A stretch of DNA of 64,000 nucleotides. It comes from Pithys albifrons albifrons. Taxonomy: Eukaryota; Chordata; Aves; Passeriformes; Thamnophilidae. The DNA is taken from the NCBI RefSeq assembly GCF_047495875.1, contig NC_092464.1:23778865-23842864 (forward strand). Reading direction: 5' to 3'. Both the position numbers and the translations under genes were made by a program. Under the pieces are notes generated by a model. That model was not told where the DNA came from. It searched no databases and was given only the letters and a program-made list of their open reading frames with translations. The stretch's first letter is position 1. Every line of letters begins with the position of its first letter. Below, piece after piece: positions 63,963 to 64,000 of this stretch.

Positions 63963-64000
63963 TGTCTCGGTTTGAGGGGAAAAAAACAAAATGTTTTACC
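63963..64000 (+). mobile_element. Possible 5' end of an LTR, cut by the window edge
   Basis: The last 38 bases start TGTCTCGGTTTGAGGGGAAA. This resembles the beginning of an LTR class common in passerine and related bird genomes (TGTCTYGGTTTG...). Only the first bases are inside the window, so the call rests on this start alone and the orientation is provisional. Confidence 0.4.

Noticed and set aside
1..64000. CRISPR arrays, bacterial operons, prophage or toxin systems
   Set aside because: Repeat content (CR1, LTR, RTE, SINEs), lack of dense coding and AT-rich intergenic texture point to a vertebrate nuclear genome.

Overview
The window looks like intergenic or deep-intronic DNA from a bird. 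It is AT-rich, has no recognisable protein-coding gene, and has no open reading frame longer than about 145 codons. The lineage call rests on the repeats: several CR1 LINE copies with the avian 3' end (octamer-like ATTCTATG repeats), a solo LTR of avian endogenous-retrovirus type, and an RTE-clade LINE 3' end with two SINEs that share its tail. From established knowledge, an RTE family called AviRTE has a patchy distribution in birds (for example suboscine passerines, hornbills, hummingbirds, mesites, trogons, parrots, tinamous). If this RTE is AviRTE, the host is probably from such a lineage. That is inference, because no database search was possible.

Layout. 1-12.35 kb is unannotated AT-rich sequence with one A/T microsatellite (6941-7012) and a perfect hairpin (9461-9488). 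At 12.36-12.86 kb two CR1 fragments sit tail to tail. At 14.83-15.53 kb lies a longer, internally deleted CR1 with the end of its reverse transcriptase ORF and its 3' UTR. The next 12 kb shows no repeat I can name. At 27.34-27.54 kb an RTE LINE 3' end keeps the last codons of its ORF, a 3' stem-loop and an (ATG)n tail. At 39.10-39.47 kb and 49.33-49.72 kb are two related SINEs with target-site duplications. A (ACAA)-rich simple repeat (29.04-29.17 kb), a MIR-like fragment (32.5 kb), an ancient CR1-like fragment (48.9-49.07 kb), a G-quadruplex motif (51.2 kb), short tandem duplications (52.8 and 53.5 kb), a solo LTR (55.55-56.28 kb) and the first bases of a second possible LTR at the very end complete the list.

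The main discovery is the SINE family. SINE A (plus strand) has a body resembling nearly the whole of 5S rRNA, with the 5S internal promoter largely preserved. SINE B (minus strand) has an additional complete tRNA-like head, with a foldable cloverleaf and A and B boxes, placed before the 5S-like part, and it has lost the 5S C box. Both end in the same unrelated region followed by a 39-nt segment that matches the RTE LINE's 3' end, including a 5-bp stem closed by a TTCG/TTTG loop. The simplest reading is a SINE family mobilised by the RTE LINE that has used, or swapped between, two kinds of pol III promoter.

A few short stretches have splice-site-flanked open frames (35037-35108, 46177-46375 minus, 44009-44153, 13839-14020). 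They are recorded as low-confidence exon candidates only.
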